Assembly: GCA_027214385.1 (NCBI GenBank)
Contig: JAPVXR010000019.1
Location: forward strand, 1 to 64,000
Origin: Cryomorphaceae bacterium 1068
GTDB taxonomy: Bacteria > Bacteroidota > Bacteroidia > Flavobacteriales_D > Cryomorphaceae
Reading direction: 5' to 3'
DNA length: 64,000 nt
A program made the position numbers and the translations under genes. Under the pieces are notes generated by a model. That model saw only the letters and a program-made list of their open reading frames with translations, had not been told where the DNA came from and searched no databases. This document shows, one piece after another, positions 23,611 to 31,793 of this stretch (positions within the stretch are counted from its first letter, which is position 1; each line of letters starts with the position of its first letter).

Positions 23611-24066
23611 TCAGTAGGTAAAGACCGTTGGGCCTTCTTTGATTTTACCCATCACCACACTTTCTTCACCGAAGGTAACATGATCGGGAAGATCGGATTT
23701 ATCGAGACCGTGTATCCTCATACAGTGCGGACAAGCAACGAGTTCACCACCTTCCTAAGCAACTTTATCTAAAAGTCCTCGGATGTTCTCTCCATCGAAA
23801 ACGATGGTATCGGCTCCCGACCTAAGGAGCTTCACCCCATCTACGTTTAAGAAGACGGTTACTTCCATGTTATTTTTCAAAGCTTTTTCGGCAAAATGGA
23901 GTCCCATCATCGAGCCGTGTGCATTTACCGTGGCATCGCTGGTGAGATTGATCAATAAGTGCTTTGGAGTTTCTTCTACATTAACTTCTTTCTCAACATT
24001 CACGCATGATGTAGCCGCAAGGATGGTAAGGATTCCGAAGGCATAAATAATTCTGGTAAGTGTCAT
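23611..24066 (-). pseudogene. DsrE-like lipoprotein interrupted by an amber codon
   Basis: Starting at the ATG at 24066 (MTLTRIIYAFGILTILAATS, then C, a lipobox), the gene reads a DsrE/DsrF-like domain: HLLINLTSDATVNAHGSMMG, ALKNNMEVTVFLNVDGV. It then hits TAG at 23755-23757 after GLLDKVA. The same frame continues without a break for 47 codons, EGGELVACPHCMRIHGLDKS and on to KEGPTVFTY, ending at 23611. The continuation carries the CPHCM motif expected in the last third of the family. So this is one gene with a single nonsense change, or a sequencing error. If the stop is real, the 103-residue product lacks its cysteine site. Confidence 0.8.
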
Positions 24067-24228
24067 TTCAATTGACTTTTCAAGTTTCGTGGTACGAAGG
24101 TAAAAGTCTTGTTTCCGTTGAATGTAATTCAACTCACTTAGCAGCCGGGCCTCTGATGAAGTCGATTATCAATTGATTTCTATGAATATCCCTCTGCTAC
24201 GGGGTATAAACCGTGTGCCATCTTCAAA

Positions 24229-24417
24229 TCACAGCACTTCAATCAAATGAATATCAAAGATGAGCACGCTATTGGCAGGTATGCAGGGACGCGGGCTGCT
24301 GCCGTATGCCAATCCCGATGGTATAAGTAACTTACCACGGCCACCTTCTTTGAAAAAATGAATTCCATTTTTTTTGCTTTTTAACCCTTCCCTGAAACTG
24401 AGTTGTATCGGAGAATC
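24229..24417 (-). pseudogene. FKBP-type peptidyl-prolyl isomerase remnant
   Basis: The reverse frame, open from 24417 to 24229, reads FFKEGGRGKLLIPSGLAYGS, then an IPANSVLIFDI block and LIEVL before the stop. This matches the end of the intact FKBP lipoprotein at 36204-36659 in nearly every position. The upstream part (DSPIQLSFREGL) is only loosely FKBP-like and there is no start codon or signal sequence. It is a 5'-deleted copy. The frame has no internal stop, so the loss may be fairly recent. Confidence 0.8.
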
Positions 24418-24475
24418 TCAAACCTGCGAATAAGATATTCTCGTAGAACCGCAATCAATTTTAATCTGAGAAAGC

Positions 24476-24871
24476 CTATTCTTCTTTCGTCGCCACCCAA
24501 ACGGAGAGGAAGTTTCTTTCAATGGCATGTGTAGACCCGTACAGTTTGCCATCCTCAAGGTAGAAGCTGGTATTATATGAGCCTGAGTTGTCGCCTGAAA
24601 CCAAGGCTCCGTATATCCGGCCGGTTGAGGAATTTAGCTGACCGTTCTGAATTTTGACGCCTTCGCGGTAAAAGATGCCTTTAAATGTATTGTCATTTAT
24701 CTTGCCGATTTCCATGATGGCAAATTGATTGTCGTCTGGAATGTGCGGTGTCATGTCCAGCTTCCACATACCGATAAGTTCCTGAGGATCGGCTTCTGTA
24801 GAGACGCCCTCAAAATTCAAATTCGAAATAGACAATAGTAGTAATGATGCGAATGAAATAATGGTTTTCAT
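24476..24871 (-). CDS. secreted protein, unknown function
   Basis: A 131-residue protein. An N-terminal signal segment (MKTIISFASLLLLSISNLNF) is followed by a small beta-rich domain: LIGMWKLDMTPHIPDDNQFA, TFKGIFYREGVKIQNGQLN, NTSFYLEDGKLYGSTHA, LSVWVATKE. The W-x-L opening and repeated short strands resemble small lipocalin-like 'G-x-W' domains, but I cannot name a family. It lies between an FKBP remnant and an AraC-type regulator gene on the same strand, 108 bases downstream of the latter. Confidence 0.6.
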   Translation of the reverse strand: MKTIISFASLLLLSISNLNFEGVSTEADPQELIGMWKLDMTPHIPDDNQFAIMEIGKINDNTFKGIFYREGVKIQNGQLNSSTGRIYGALVSGDNSGSYNTSFYLEDGKLYGSTHAIERNFLSVWVATKEE

Positions 24872-24979
24872 AATTATTGTTTTTTGGCAAACCTATGTCA
24901 GAAGGGGGCTTCACGCGATTCGTTTCGAGAATTGACACCTCTTGTCGTGTCACTTGACATGTCAAAAACAGAATTGAAA

Positions 24980-26107
24980 CTATTGAGAAGACCTCAACTC
25001 ACTTGGCAGAATGCCATAATGCTTTTTAACCGCGCGATTAAATGAAGACTTTGAGTTAAAGCCTACTTCCAAGGCCAAACTCAGCAAATCGTAATTCTTG
25101 GCTTCGGGTGCGTTCATCATTCTTTTGAATTCTTCAAGCCGGTATAAATTCAAAAAGTCTCTGAAACTTACCCCTTCGATCTCGCTCAAACTTTTGGTGA
25201 TGAGATAGGATTTTATTCCGACTTTTTCGGCAAGTGAATTGAGCGAAAGCTCGGGATCTTTGAAGAGCTGCTCTCTCACCATTGCCTCTTTGATCGAATG
25301 CAATACACTTTCAAGCTGCGTTTTGTCCGAACCAGAGAGTTCAGATCGAAATAGAATGCCCGCTTGATTTCTGCGCTTGTACCCCTCAAAGCCTAGCCAA
25401 TACGTTAGTATGGCCAGTCCTATGAAGTAGGGATAGTAGTAAAACTGCTCGAAGTGAAAATACCAAGGCAGGTCTTCGTAGGAACTGAGGTCAATAATGA
25501 GGATACCAAATATCAGCGTAAAGTATATGGCAAAAGAGAGGATGATTCTTTTGATCCATTCCGAATGGTCTTCTTTGACGTTGGGAAGGGATTTTTGGTA
25601 AGCCAGCAATCGCAGTGATTTGATGGAATAGACAACGATGATCGCACTGGCCACTAAATTCACCGTCGGCATGTTCATCCAGGCCACATATCCCCAGTAC
25701 CCCAGCCAAGAGAGGCTTTCACGGGTTCCGTCCCAATAGAGGTTCTGAAGCCGAACGAATTCGCTAAATGCGATTTGGATCAGAAGCGGCAAAAAGTGTA
25801 TCCAATCTTTTCGAGTGAGTTTTTTACCCGGCACTACGATGGATCGGGTATAAAAATACAAGAGAGGCCCGAATACCCAATTCACATCGATCATGAAGTA
25901 ATACCAGGTATCGTAATAGCCTATTCCGAAAATTCTCAAGCACTGAATGAATAGGCGGTAAGAAAGCGCAAAAAGAATAAAGGATAAAATCTTGTTGGCG
26001 GTTTTATTCCGGCTGTCATTCCCCTTAATCAAGACTATCCCAAAGAAGATACCCTGAATGGCGCCAAGAGAATAAATGATGAGAAGAAATACCGAAGACA
26101 GTTCCAC
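24980..26107 (-). CDS. membrane AraC-family transcriptional regulator
   Basis: A 375-residue protein. The N-terminal ~240 residues hold about seven transmembrane helices (FLLIIYSLGAIQGIFFGIVL, FAIYFTLIFGILIIDL, YYYPYFIGLAILTYWLGFEG). A cytoplasmic linker follows. The last ~100 residues form an AraC/HTH_18 domain with two helix-turn-helix units: LSLNSLAEKVGIKSYLITKS and LLSLALEVGFNSKSSFNRAV, then KKHYGILPSEL. This 7TM-AraC layout is common in Bacteroidota and is thought to sense envelope or small-molecule signals. The target is unknown; the adjacent secreted-protein gene is a candidate. Confidence 0.9.
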   Translation of the reverse strand: MELSSVFLLIIYSLGAIQGIFFGIVLIKGNDSRNKTANKILSFILFALSYRLFIQCLRIFGIGYYDTWYYFMIDVNWVFGPLLYFYTRSIVVPGKKLTRKDWIHFLPLLIQIAFSEFVRLQNLYWDGTRESLSWLGYWGYVAWMNMPTVNLVASAIIVVYSIKSLRLLAYQKSLPNVKEDHSEWIKRIILSFAIYFTLIFGILIIDLSSYEDLPWYFHFEQFYYYPYFIGLAILTYWLGFEGYKRRNQAGILFRSELSGSDKTQLESVLHSIKEAMVREQLFKDPELSLNSLAEKVGIKSYLITKSLSEIEGVSFRDFLNLYRLEEFKRMMNAPEAKNYDLLSLALEVGFNSKSSFNRAVKKHYGILPSELRSSQ

Positions 26108-26159
26108 TTTTCAAATATAAGTCTCCATTTTTATCAGACACCCTTCAAAGTGGAAATTT

Positions 26160-26545
26160 AAGCGATGCTTGGGGCCAAGAGCATCATTCCGAATAAAGAC
26201 GAGATCTTGTACCCCTTGTGTGATGGCCTGTGCGCTGGCGGAGGGGGTGGATTCAACGAACGGAGTGAGGTGAAGACGGGGGAGGGAAGGTCAGATACGA
26301 GATGTCAGATGTCAGTGAAGAATTATAAAAGGTGATGCTATTTTACTTGTGAGGTTGCGCCCTTTCTGCATCCGACGAAGCTTTTCAGCTCAGAGGAATG
26401 CATGGGCGTGGGTGGAAATCAGGAGTCAGTGTGCAGTGATCAATTATCAATTTTCAATGTGCAATTATCAGTGTGCAGTTATGAGTGAAAAGTGTTTTGG
26501 CTTTTAGCCATTAGCCATTAGCTTCGAGCTGATTCTCTCTAAGCA
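26160..26545. repeat. mosaic intergenic repeat
   Basis: Gene-free. It contains, in order, an 'aataaagacgagat..ttgtacccc' segment, 'gcgctggcggagggggtgg' with 'gaggtgaagacgggggagg' (26230-26284), 'cagatgtcagatgtcagtg' (26302), a run of 'cagtgtgcagtgatcaatta' type steps (26430-26485), and 'gtgaaaagtgttttggcttt' with 'agccattagccattagct' (26485-26525). The same modules occur at 36690-36965, 45290-45700 and 49800-50225. Confidence 0.75.
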
Positions 26546-26561
26546 AAATTTCGATAGCCCT

Positions 26562-27653
26562 TCAGTCATAGACGTATTCATACCTATACTTTTCTCTGCC
26601 GCCACCTACGTTATAGCCTACATATTCGAAAGTGGCTTCTACGGGTCGGCCCTCTAAGTCGTAGAGTGTATGGCTTTTGATATTCAGCAATTCCAGTCCT
26701 TGATAGTAGTATACCGCCTTCGTCTTTGACAGGCCTGACAGATCCTCGTAATACTCATACCAAGGGATTTTGGAAGCAATGTCAGCATCGGCGATTACAC
26801 TTTCAATATTCCCGTTTTCATCTCTCTCGTATCTTACCATCCCAACTTCCTCACTGTGTTGGTTAAAGAGGATTTGTTTTGAGAGCTCATTTTGATCGTC
26901 GTACTCAAAGTTCCAGTAATACGTCAATCCTATCAGTGCCATTCTGATCCGCTCGGCATCGAATTCACTCAAGTCATTCCGATCTACTTTGAGCTTTTTT
27001 GCTGCTTTAGTAAGATCATCGGTATCCAGTAATTCAACCCGTTGCGGATTTCCCTGTTCATTGAATTCATAGAGCGACATCTTAATAAGCTTACCTCTTT
27101 TCCAAACACAGTAGCGGCCATCGGTGTCCATACTATCTGTCTTCATAATGGCCACGCGAATTAACTTGTCTTTGCCTTTGAACTTTTCGTCGTAGGTCGT
27201 TCCATCCTCATTCGTACGGTATATCCACCGGTATTGAAACACTCCATCCGGATAGGATACCTCTTCCACTAAAAGAGAGTCCTTGACAAACCACTTATGA
27301 TAAAGATCGCTCTCTCCTTTGAATAGGGAGGCTGTGAAGGTATCATCCGATTCATACTGAAAAACGGTCTTGTAGTAATGGAAATCTTCATCGGCGGGCT
27401 TGACTTTAACTTCGACCGGGCGAGATCTATCGTCAAAGCGAATGGTTGCATAGAGTTCTTCCTCTGATGTTCCGCTGTCAAAAATGCCGTGCATGACCAT
27501 ATCGGATTTATAGATGTTGACAATGGTATTCGGCGTAATGCCGTCATTTTTAAACGTCGGGATCGGTCTTCTGTCGTCATCGATCCAAAGGGTTTGGCTT
27601 TGGACCATCAGTGCAAATGAGAAGAATAAGCATGCGAAAAGAACTCCTTTCAT
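26562..27653 (-). CDS. secreted YD/RHS-like repeat protein (paralog B)
   Basis: A 363-residue protein. Signal peptide MKGVLFACLFFSFALMVQSQ, then tyrosine-rich beta repeats (FHYYKTVFQYESDDTFTASL, FQYRWIYRTNEDGTTYDEKF, VGMVRYERDENGNIESVIAD) and the end GREKYRYEYVYD. It matches paralog A (18426-19508) and paralog C (53307-54371) in size, layout and terminal Y-E-Y motif. No toxin or sorting domain. It sits alone next to a mosaic repeat. Probably periplasmic or surface located, function unknown. Confidence 0.75.
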   Translation of the reverse strand: MKGVLFACLFFSFALMVQSQTLWIDDDRRPIPTFKNDGITPNTIVNIYKSDMVMHGIFDSGTSEEELYATIRFDDRSRPVEVKVKPADEDFHYYKTVFQYESDDTFTASLFKGESDLYHKWFVKDSLLVEEVSYPDGVFQYRWIYRTNEDGTTYDEKFKGKDKLIRVAIMKTDSMDTDGRYCVWKRGKLIKMSLYEFNEQGNPQRVELLDTDDLTKAAKKLKVDRNDLSEFDAERIRMALIGLTYYWNFEYDDQNELSKQILFNQHSEEVGMVRYERDENGNIESVIADADIASKIPWYEYYEDLSGLSKTKAVYYYQGLELLNIKSHTLYDLEGRPVEATFEYVGYNVGGGREKYRYEYVYD

Positions 27654-27763
27654 GTCCCTTCAAAAATAGATGTTTGTATTCAAAGAAAGAAGCAGCGTGT
27701 GGCTAAACCAACGAGTAAGTCCTCATAACCTTTATCCCAAACCCGAAACCAATAAACTCAAAA

Positions 27764-27809
27764 TCACCCATTCGGGTGAAAACCAGGTGTCGGGCATTGA
27801 CCACTTTTG
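27764..27809 (+). promoter_or_regulatory. dyad TCACCCATTCGGGTGA plus -7-like box
   Basis: A 16-base dyad (27764-27779) is followed 23 bases later by CACTTTTG (27802-27809), one mismatch from the -7 consensus. The ATG follows at 27838. The same dyad, the same spacing and the same box variant occur before the gene at 49325. The layout suggests an activator bound just upstream of RNA polymerase. Confidence 0.55.
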
Positions 27810-27837
27810 GAATCAGAATCAATAACCAAAAAATGTC

Positions 27838-28659
27838 ATGAAAACCAATCATCTCGCCTCCATCGTTAAAACGGGTATCCTTGCCCTCAGCTGCACGGTC
27901 TTCCTTGCTTCGTGTACCAAAGAAACTCAAGAAGTGGTTGAACCGCTATACACCTTGGGTGATCCCAAAAGCCCTTCGCCCCAAGGTTCGCGCACCTTTG
28001 AAGTCAGTTCATTTGTTTTGGCAGGCGAAGAGCAGGCTAGTTCTTATCAGGAAATTGAATGGACGTTTATGAATAACGGTACGGTCATCGCAAGTTCGCC
28101 AAATCAAGAATGGCCGGGTACCTGGAATGTCGGCCAAATGGATGGTGTTCAAAAACTCTTTTTGAATTTTCCCGATGCTCCTCCGCTTATCAATGCGCTG
28201 TCAGGAATTTGGACCGTGGTGAGTCTTGACCTGAACAATCCCCAATTCATCAATGATGCGGGTGATACTCTTCAAATCATCCCAACGGGAGAGACAGTCA
28301 TGTCACTTGAACTACAGGCCTTGAATGCCTTCTTACTGGATTCAGTCTTCGTTGTAGCTGATTTTGTCTATCAAGGCAATGATGTAACGAGCACTTTTAG
28401 CGATGTTTCCTTAGATTTCAAAGGGAACAATGTGGTGACCGCAGAACGTTTTGGTCAACAACGAGGCGGTCAGTGGATGACCAGTGAAACGCAGGATGGT
28501 ATCGTGCTCACTATTCAATTTAATCCGCCTCCCGCACCCTTAACCGGTTTCAATGCTGCTTGGGATGTAGTGAGTTTTAGTGATACTGAAATTGTATTGG
28601 AAGACGTTGATGGTCCACCCGATACCGGAAGCTATTTGATCATCACAATGGAGAATTGA
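27838..28659 (+). CDS. lipoprotein, unknown function
   Basis: A 273-residue lipoprotein: hydrophobic leader and lipobox LASC (cysteine near residue 26) followed by TKETQE. The mature part is beta-rich: RTFEVSSFVLAGEEQASSYQ, NVGQMDGVQKLFLNFPDAPP, VFVVADFVYQGNDV, and GFNAAWDVVSFSDTEIVLED. The W-x-V...L repeats suggest one or two lipocalin-like barrels. No family name is given. A strong terminator follows at 28700, so it is monocistronic. Its upstream dyad is shared with the TonB-C protein gene at 49325. Confidence 0.7.
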   Translation: MKTNHLASIVKTGILALSCTVFLASCTKETQEVVEPLYTLGDPKSPSPQGSRTFEVSSFVLAGEEQASSYQEIEWTFMNNGTVIASSPNQEWPGTWNVGQMDGVQKLFLNFPDAPPLINALSGIWTVVSLDLNNPQFINDAGDTLQIIPTGETVMSLELQALNAFLLDSVFVVADFVYQGNDVTSTFSDVSLDFKGNNVVTAERFGQQRGGQWMTSETQDGIVLTIQFNPPPAPLTGFNAAWDVVSFSDTEIVLEDVDGPPDTGSYLIITMEN

Positions 28660-28699
28660 TTGCCGTGAATAAAACAACCATAGTCTTTTGACTGAAAAG

Positions 28700-28738
28700 A
28701 AAGCCATTCCGTATGTTGGGATGGCTTTTTCTTTTTTT
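28700..28738 (+). terminator. Rho-independent terminator
   Basis: Stem AAAGCCATTCC / GGGATGGCTTT (one G-U pair) around a 7-base loop, followed by a run of T. It lies 40 bases after the lipoprotein stop. From here to 29131 I see no gene. Confidence 0.85.
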
Positions 28739-29131
28739 GGGAATGAATCCTTTCTTTGATCTGCGAGGTGTAGAGAGCAAAAAAATCACCTTGGCTACCC
28801 CAAGCCTTTTACTCGCCAAGTGTTTGCTTTTTTTTCGGTGCTCATGAAATCTTCGCCTAAGGCGGATAAGTTGCCTCCTTTCAGTCTTCCATTTATTCGG
28901 GAGCCAAGCTTCTTTCTGTTTGATCAATGCATTAAGATGACCAATGATGGAGTGGACAGTTCCCTCAACAAAAACAGGTTCTAAAAGATCTCAATCAGAT
29001 TAAGAATGGGATTAAATCCGGTGACTCAAAAGATGAAACTCGATTAAGAATATCACAAGAATTAGTGATGCCTGTTTTTTAACAAAAATTAAATTACGTC
29101 GAAATAAAAGCTATATTGGACGATTAAATAG

Positions 29132-29164
29132 TTGTTCTGAGCGAAATAAATAAATCTAATTTCG
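29132..29164 (+). promoter_or_regulatory. candidate promoter of the 724-residue T9SS protein
   Basis: TTG at 29132 and TAATTTCG at 29157-29164 (one mismatch to TAnnTTTG) are 22 bases apart. This gives a leader of about 45 bases to the ATG at 29213, with AACCAAAAACC before the start as often seen in Bacteroidota leaders. Confidence 0.35.
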
Positions 29165-29212
29165 CAAAAGGATAGTTAACCTTACTTAAATCATTAACCA
29201 AAAACCACAATT

Positions 29213-31387
29213 ATGAAAAAGTATTTTACCAACACTTTTGCCTTTTGTGCAGCGATAATTTTATCGCTGGGCATGGTCTTAACCTCGCAAGCGCAATCCT
29301 GCACAAACACGATTCCATTCGGTTCGACATTAGCTTCGAGTATCGATGGCGAAACTGACACGCTATCGACCTGTATCTACTTCGGTGAACATCGGCCTGT
29401 AACAGCCGTGCCAATTGGTGCAAGTTATGAGTTTGCGATGCCTGATGGCGGTTATATTACCGTTAGAGAAGGCACCTTTGACGGTCCGGTTGTCGGGCAA
29501 GGCTCCGGATCAGCAAGCATATTCAGCGCTTCAGGAGCTGATCTTTTTGTACATGTGAATCCGGATGACGGCACTTGTGGAGAGTTAATCGGCACTTGTC
29601 AGGTACTTACTGCTCGTTGTCTGAATTGTGATGGGTGTTTTACACCTTTTCTCTTTGCGACAACAAGCTTAGCTAGCGGTGATAATTCATTGCTCACCAT
29701 CAATACTTGTAACATAGCCCAAGAATACAATCAGGTTACGGACGTTCCGATATTTTCGGGCATTGAATTCACAACAACAGGCGATGCTTACATGACCGTT
29801 AGAGCGGGTAGTTTTGATGGAGCGGTTTTAGGGGAAGGATTCTCGCCATTGACCGTTTTCAGCGGATTCGATTCGGAGTTGTATGTGCACTATACCGCAG
29901 ATGATGCTTGTACTTTTTCCAGTTCCACCTGTCTCGTAACTACAGTGCAATGCACCACTTGCCCTTTCCCTGATCCAATGGATGGTAACTGCTACAATAC
30001 CAGTTCTTTTGGAGGTGCTGATCTTAGTGCCGGAACCAACGAAAGCACTTCCCTATCAAGTTGTGCATTTTCAACAGAGTATTCAGAAGTAACCGGAGTT
30101 CCCGCAGGTGAAAACATTGTGTTTACACTTGAAGAACCAGGCTATATTACGGTCAGAGAAGGAACTCCTAACGGTCCGGTAGTTGCCCAAGGTTTTTCAC
30201 CGGTAACCGTTGCTGCATTTGCTGTAACTGGAGCGAACTTATACGCTCATTGGACATCTGATCAGTTTTGCACTCAGGGAGCTGAGTGCTTCGATGCCAC
30301 AGTGCAGTGTACTACTTGCCCCTCTTGCCCTGATGGAAGCTTTATCGGTCAGGCCTGTGACGACGGCAATCCGCTTACTACAGGTTCTACAATCCAAGCT
30401 GACTGCTCTTGTGGTGGTGGTGGATTAATTCCGGAGAACGACACTTGCGAAGGAGTATCAACACTTCTTGACTGTGGTGAGTCGGTGAGTGGATCGACTG
30501 ACTTTGCGCTTCCCGCTACAAACGTACCATCAGGATGCGGAGACTTTTTATCGGATACACAAGATGTTTGGTATGCATTCCAAGCAAATGGTTCGGATAA
30601 TTATGTAGTGACTTTGGAAACAGAAGCTACTTTTGATGGAGTGCTTTACGCTTACTCAGGTCTTTGCGGCACACAAACTGAAATTGCGTGTTCAGATGCT
30701 ATTGGGGGAGGTCTTACCGAAACCGTTGAGCTGAATGGATTATCAGCCGGCATCTACTACATTCAATTGTATGACTACTTTCAAACAGGTGATTATACTG
30801 TCAGCCTGGATTGTGTTTCCAGTTGTGTGAATCCTTTCCCAACGGTTAATGAAGCGAGCTTATCTACAGTATTTACGGGATCAGCGTTTGCTACTTCTTG
30901 GGATCCGGTACCTAATCAGATCGGATGCCAAATACAGGTAAGATTTGCCGGTGGATCGATTTTAGGTGCACAGATCGTTGGAGGTGCTTCAGCAGGGTCA
31001 TTTAACATTCCCGGAAGTGTTCTTAACGCTGGAACCGACTACGAGTGGAGAGTGAGATGTGGATGCTCTCAGGTTCCATTAGTTGCCGGTGCTTTCAGCT
31101 CTTGGCAGCCATTTTCTACTCCGGGCGGCGCGACAATTGCATCGCAACCTAATCCTACGGGAGGACTTTCTAATGTAACATTCAGTGTAAGCGCGGAAGG
31201 ATACACTACTCTGGAAGTCTTCGATATGAGCGGAAGAATGATTGATGCAGTCTTTACAGGGAATGCACAACCAAACAATGACTATCGTTTTGACTTTGAT
31301 GGTTCTAGTCTACCTAATGGTGTTTACACTTACAGGTTAACTACCGGATCGGAAGTAGTGATTGATAAATTCATTATTGCCAAGTAA
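29213..31387 (+). CDS. T9SS-sorted surface protein with three Cys-rich repeats
   Basis: A 724-residue protein. Signal peptide to SQAQ (residue ~28). Three ~120-residue repeats follow, each with G-Y-I/M-TVR-G-x-x-GPV-x-GQG and closing cysteines (TCQVLTARCLNCDGC, TCLVTTVQCTTCP, CFDATVQCTTCPSCP). Next comes a pre-peptidase-like beta domain (NDTCEGVSTLLDCGESVSGS ... DVWYAFQANGSDNYVVTLET), a fibronectin-like segment (FATSWDPVPNQIGCQIQVRF), and a type A T9SS domain (QPNPTGGLSNVTF, LEVFDMSGRMID, LPNGVYTYRL, DKFIIAK). It is a monocistronic surface protein. The repeats suggest binding or adhesion; no catalytic site was found. Confidence 0.85.
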   Translation: MKKYFTNTFAFCAAIILSLGMVLTSQAQSCTNTIPFGSTLASSIDGETDTLSTCIYFGEHRPVTAVPIGASYEFAMPDGGYITVREGTFDGPVVGQGSGSASIFSASGADLFVHVNPDDGTCGELIGTCQVLTARCLNCDGCFTPFLFATTSLASGDNSLLTINTCNIAQEYNQVTDVPIFSGIEFTTTGDAYMTVRAGSFDGAVLGEGFSPLTVFSGFDSELYVHYTADDACTFSSSTCLVTTVQCTTCPFPDPMDGNCYNTSSFGGADLSAGTNESTSLSSCAFSTEYSEVTGVPAGENIVFTLEEPGYITVREGTPNGPVVAQGFSPVTVAAFAVTGANLYAHWTSDQFCTQGAECFDATVQCTTCPSCPDGSFIGQACDDGNPLTTGSTIQADCSCGGGGLIPENDTCEGVSTLLDCGESVSGSTDFALPATNVPSGCGDFLSDTQDVWYAFQANGSDNYVVTLETEATFDGVLYAYSGLCGTQTEIACSDAIGGGLTETVELNGLSAGIYYIQLYDYFQTGDYTVSLDCVSSCVNPFPTVNEASLSTVFTGSAFATSWDPVPNQIGCQIQVRFAGGSILGAQIVGGASAGSFNIPGSVLNAGTDYEWRVRCGCSQVPLVAGAFSSWQPFSTPGGATIASQPNPTGGLSNVTFSVSAEGYTTLEVFDMSGRMIDAVFTGNAQPNNDYRFDFDGSSLPNGVYTYRLTTGSEVVIDKFIIAK

Positions 31388-31416
31388 AATTTTAGATTCA
31401 TATTTTCATAACAATG

Positions 31417-31449
31417 AAAGGCCGACTCCTATTTGAGTCGGCCTTTTTC
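31417..31449 (+). terminator. strong Rho-independent terminator
   Basis: A perfect 12-bp stem AAAGGCCGACTC / GAGTCGGCCTTT with a 6-base loop and a T run, 30 bases after the T9SS gene. The ~295 bases from here to the next terminator show no gene. Confidence 0.95.
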
Positions 31450-31743
31450 TATTAGACTGTTCGAAAGCCGATACGAGATTGTTTCCTGAACTAAGCCAAG
31501 CCCAATGCTTAACTTTATTTTGATCAGGCGGCATAAGAAGGCAGAAGTGCGTGAATGAAACAGTACTATTCCTTTAGAAACAACTACTGATTGTACAGGG
31601 CAAAGGGTAGGCCGGAGGAGCTTTAAATCTAAAAGAGTAGGGGCAGGCAACCTTAACACATCACCGGTATTGGCCTCGCCATGATTTCTTATTTCCGGTG
31701 CCCACAAAATGTATTCTGATTAGCCGAATAACGTGCCAAATAA

Positions 31744-31772
31744 AAACCGCCTCAACAAAGCCGAGACGGTTT
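31744..31772 (-). terminator. terminator of the M16-like gene
   Basis: Stem AAACCGcCTC / GAGaCGGTTT (one C/A mismatch), with an A run on its left that becomes the T tail on the minus strand. It ends 22 bases after the stop of the peptidase-like gene. Confidence 0.8.
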
Positions 31773-31793
31773 AAATTCAGTCAAAAATAAACT

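Noticed and set aside
28643..28927. 94-residue minus-strand ORF
   Set aside because: It runs across the terminator at 28700 and is a basic, low-complexity translation. No domain or start context.
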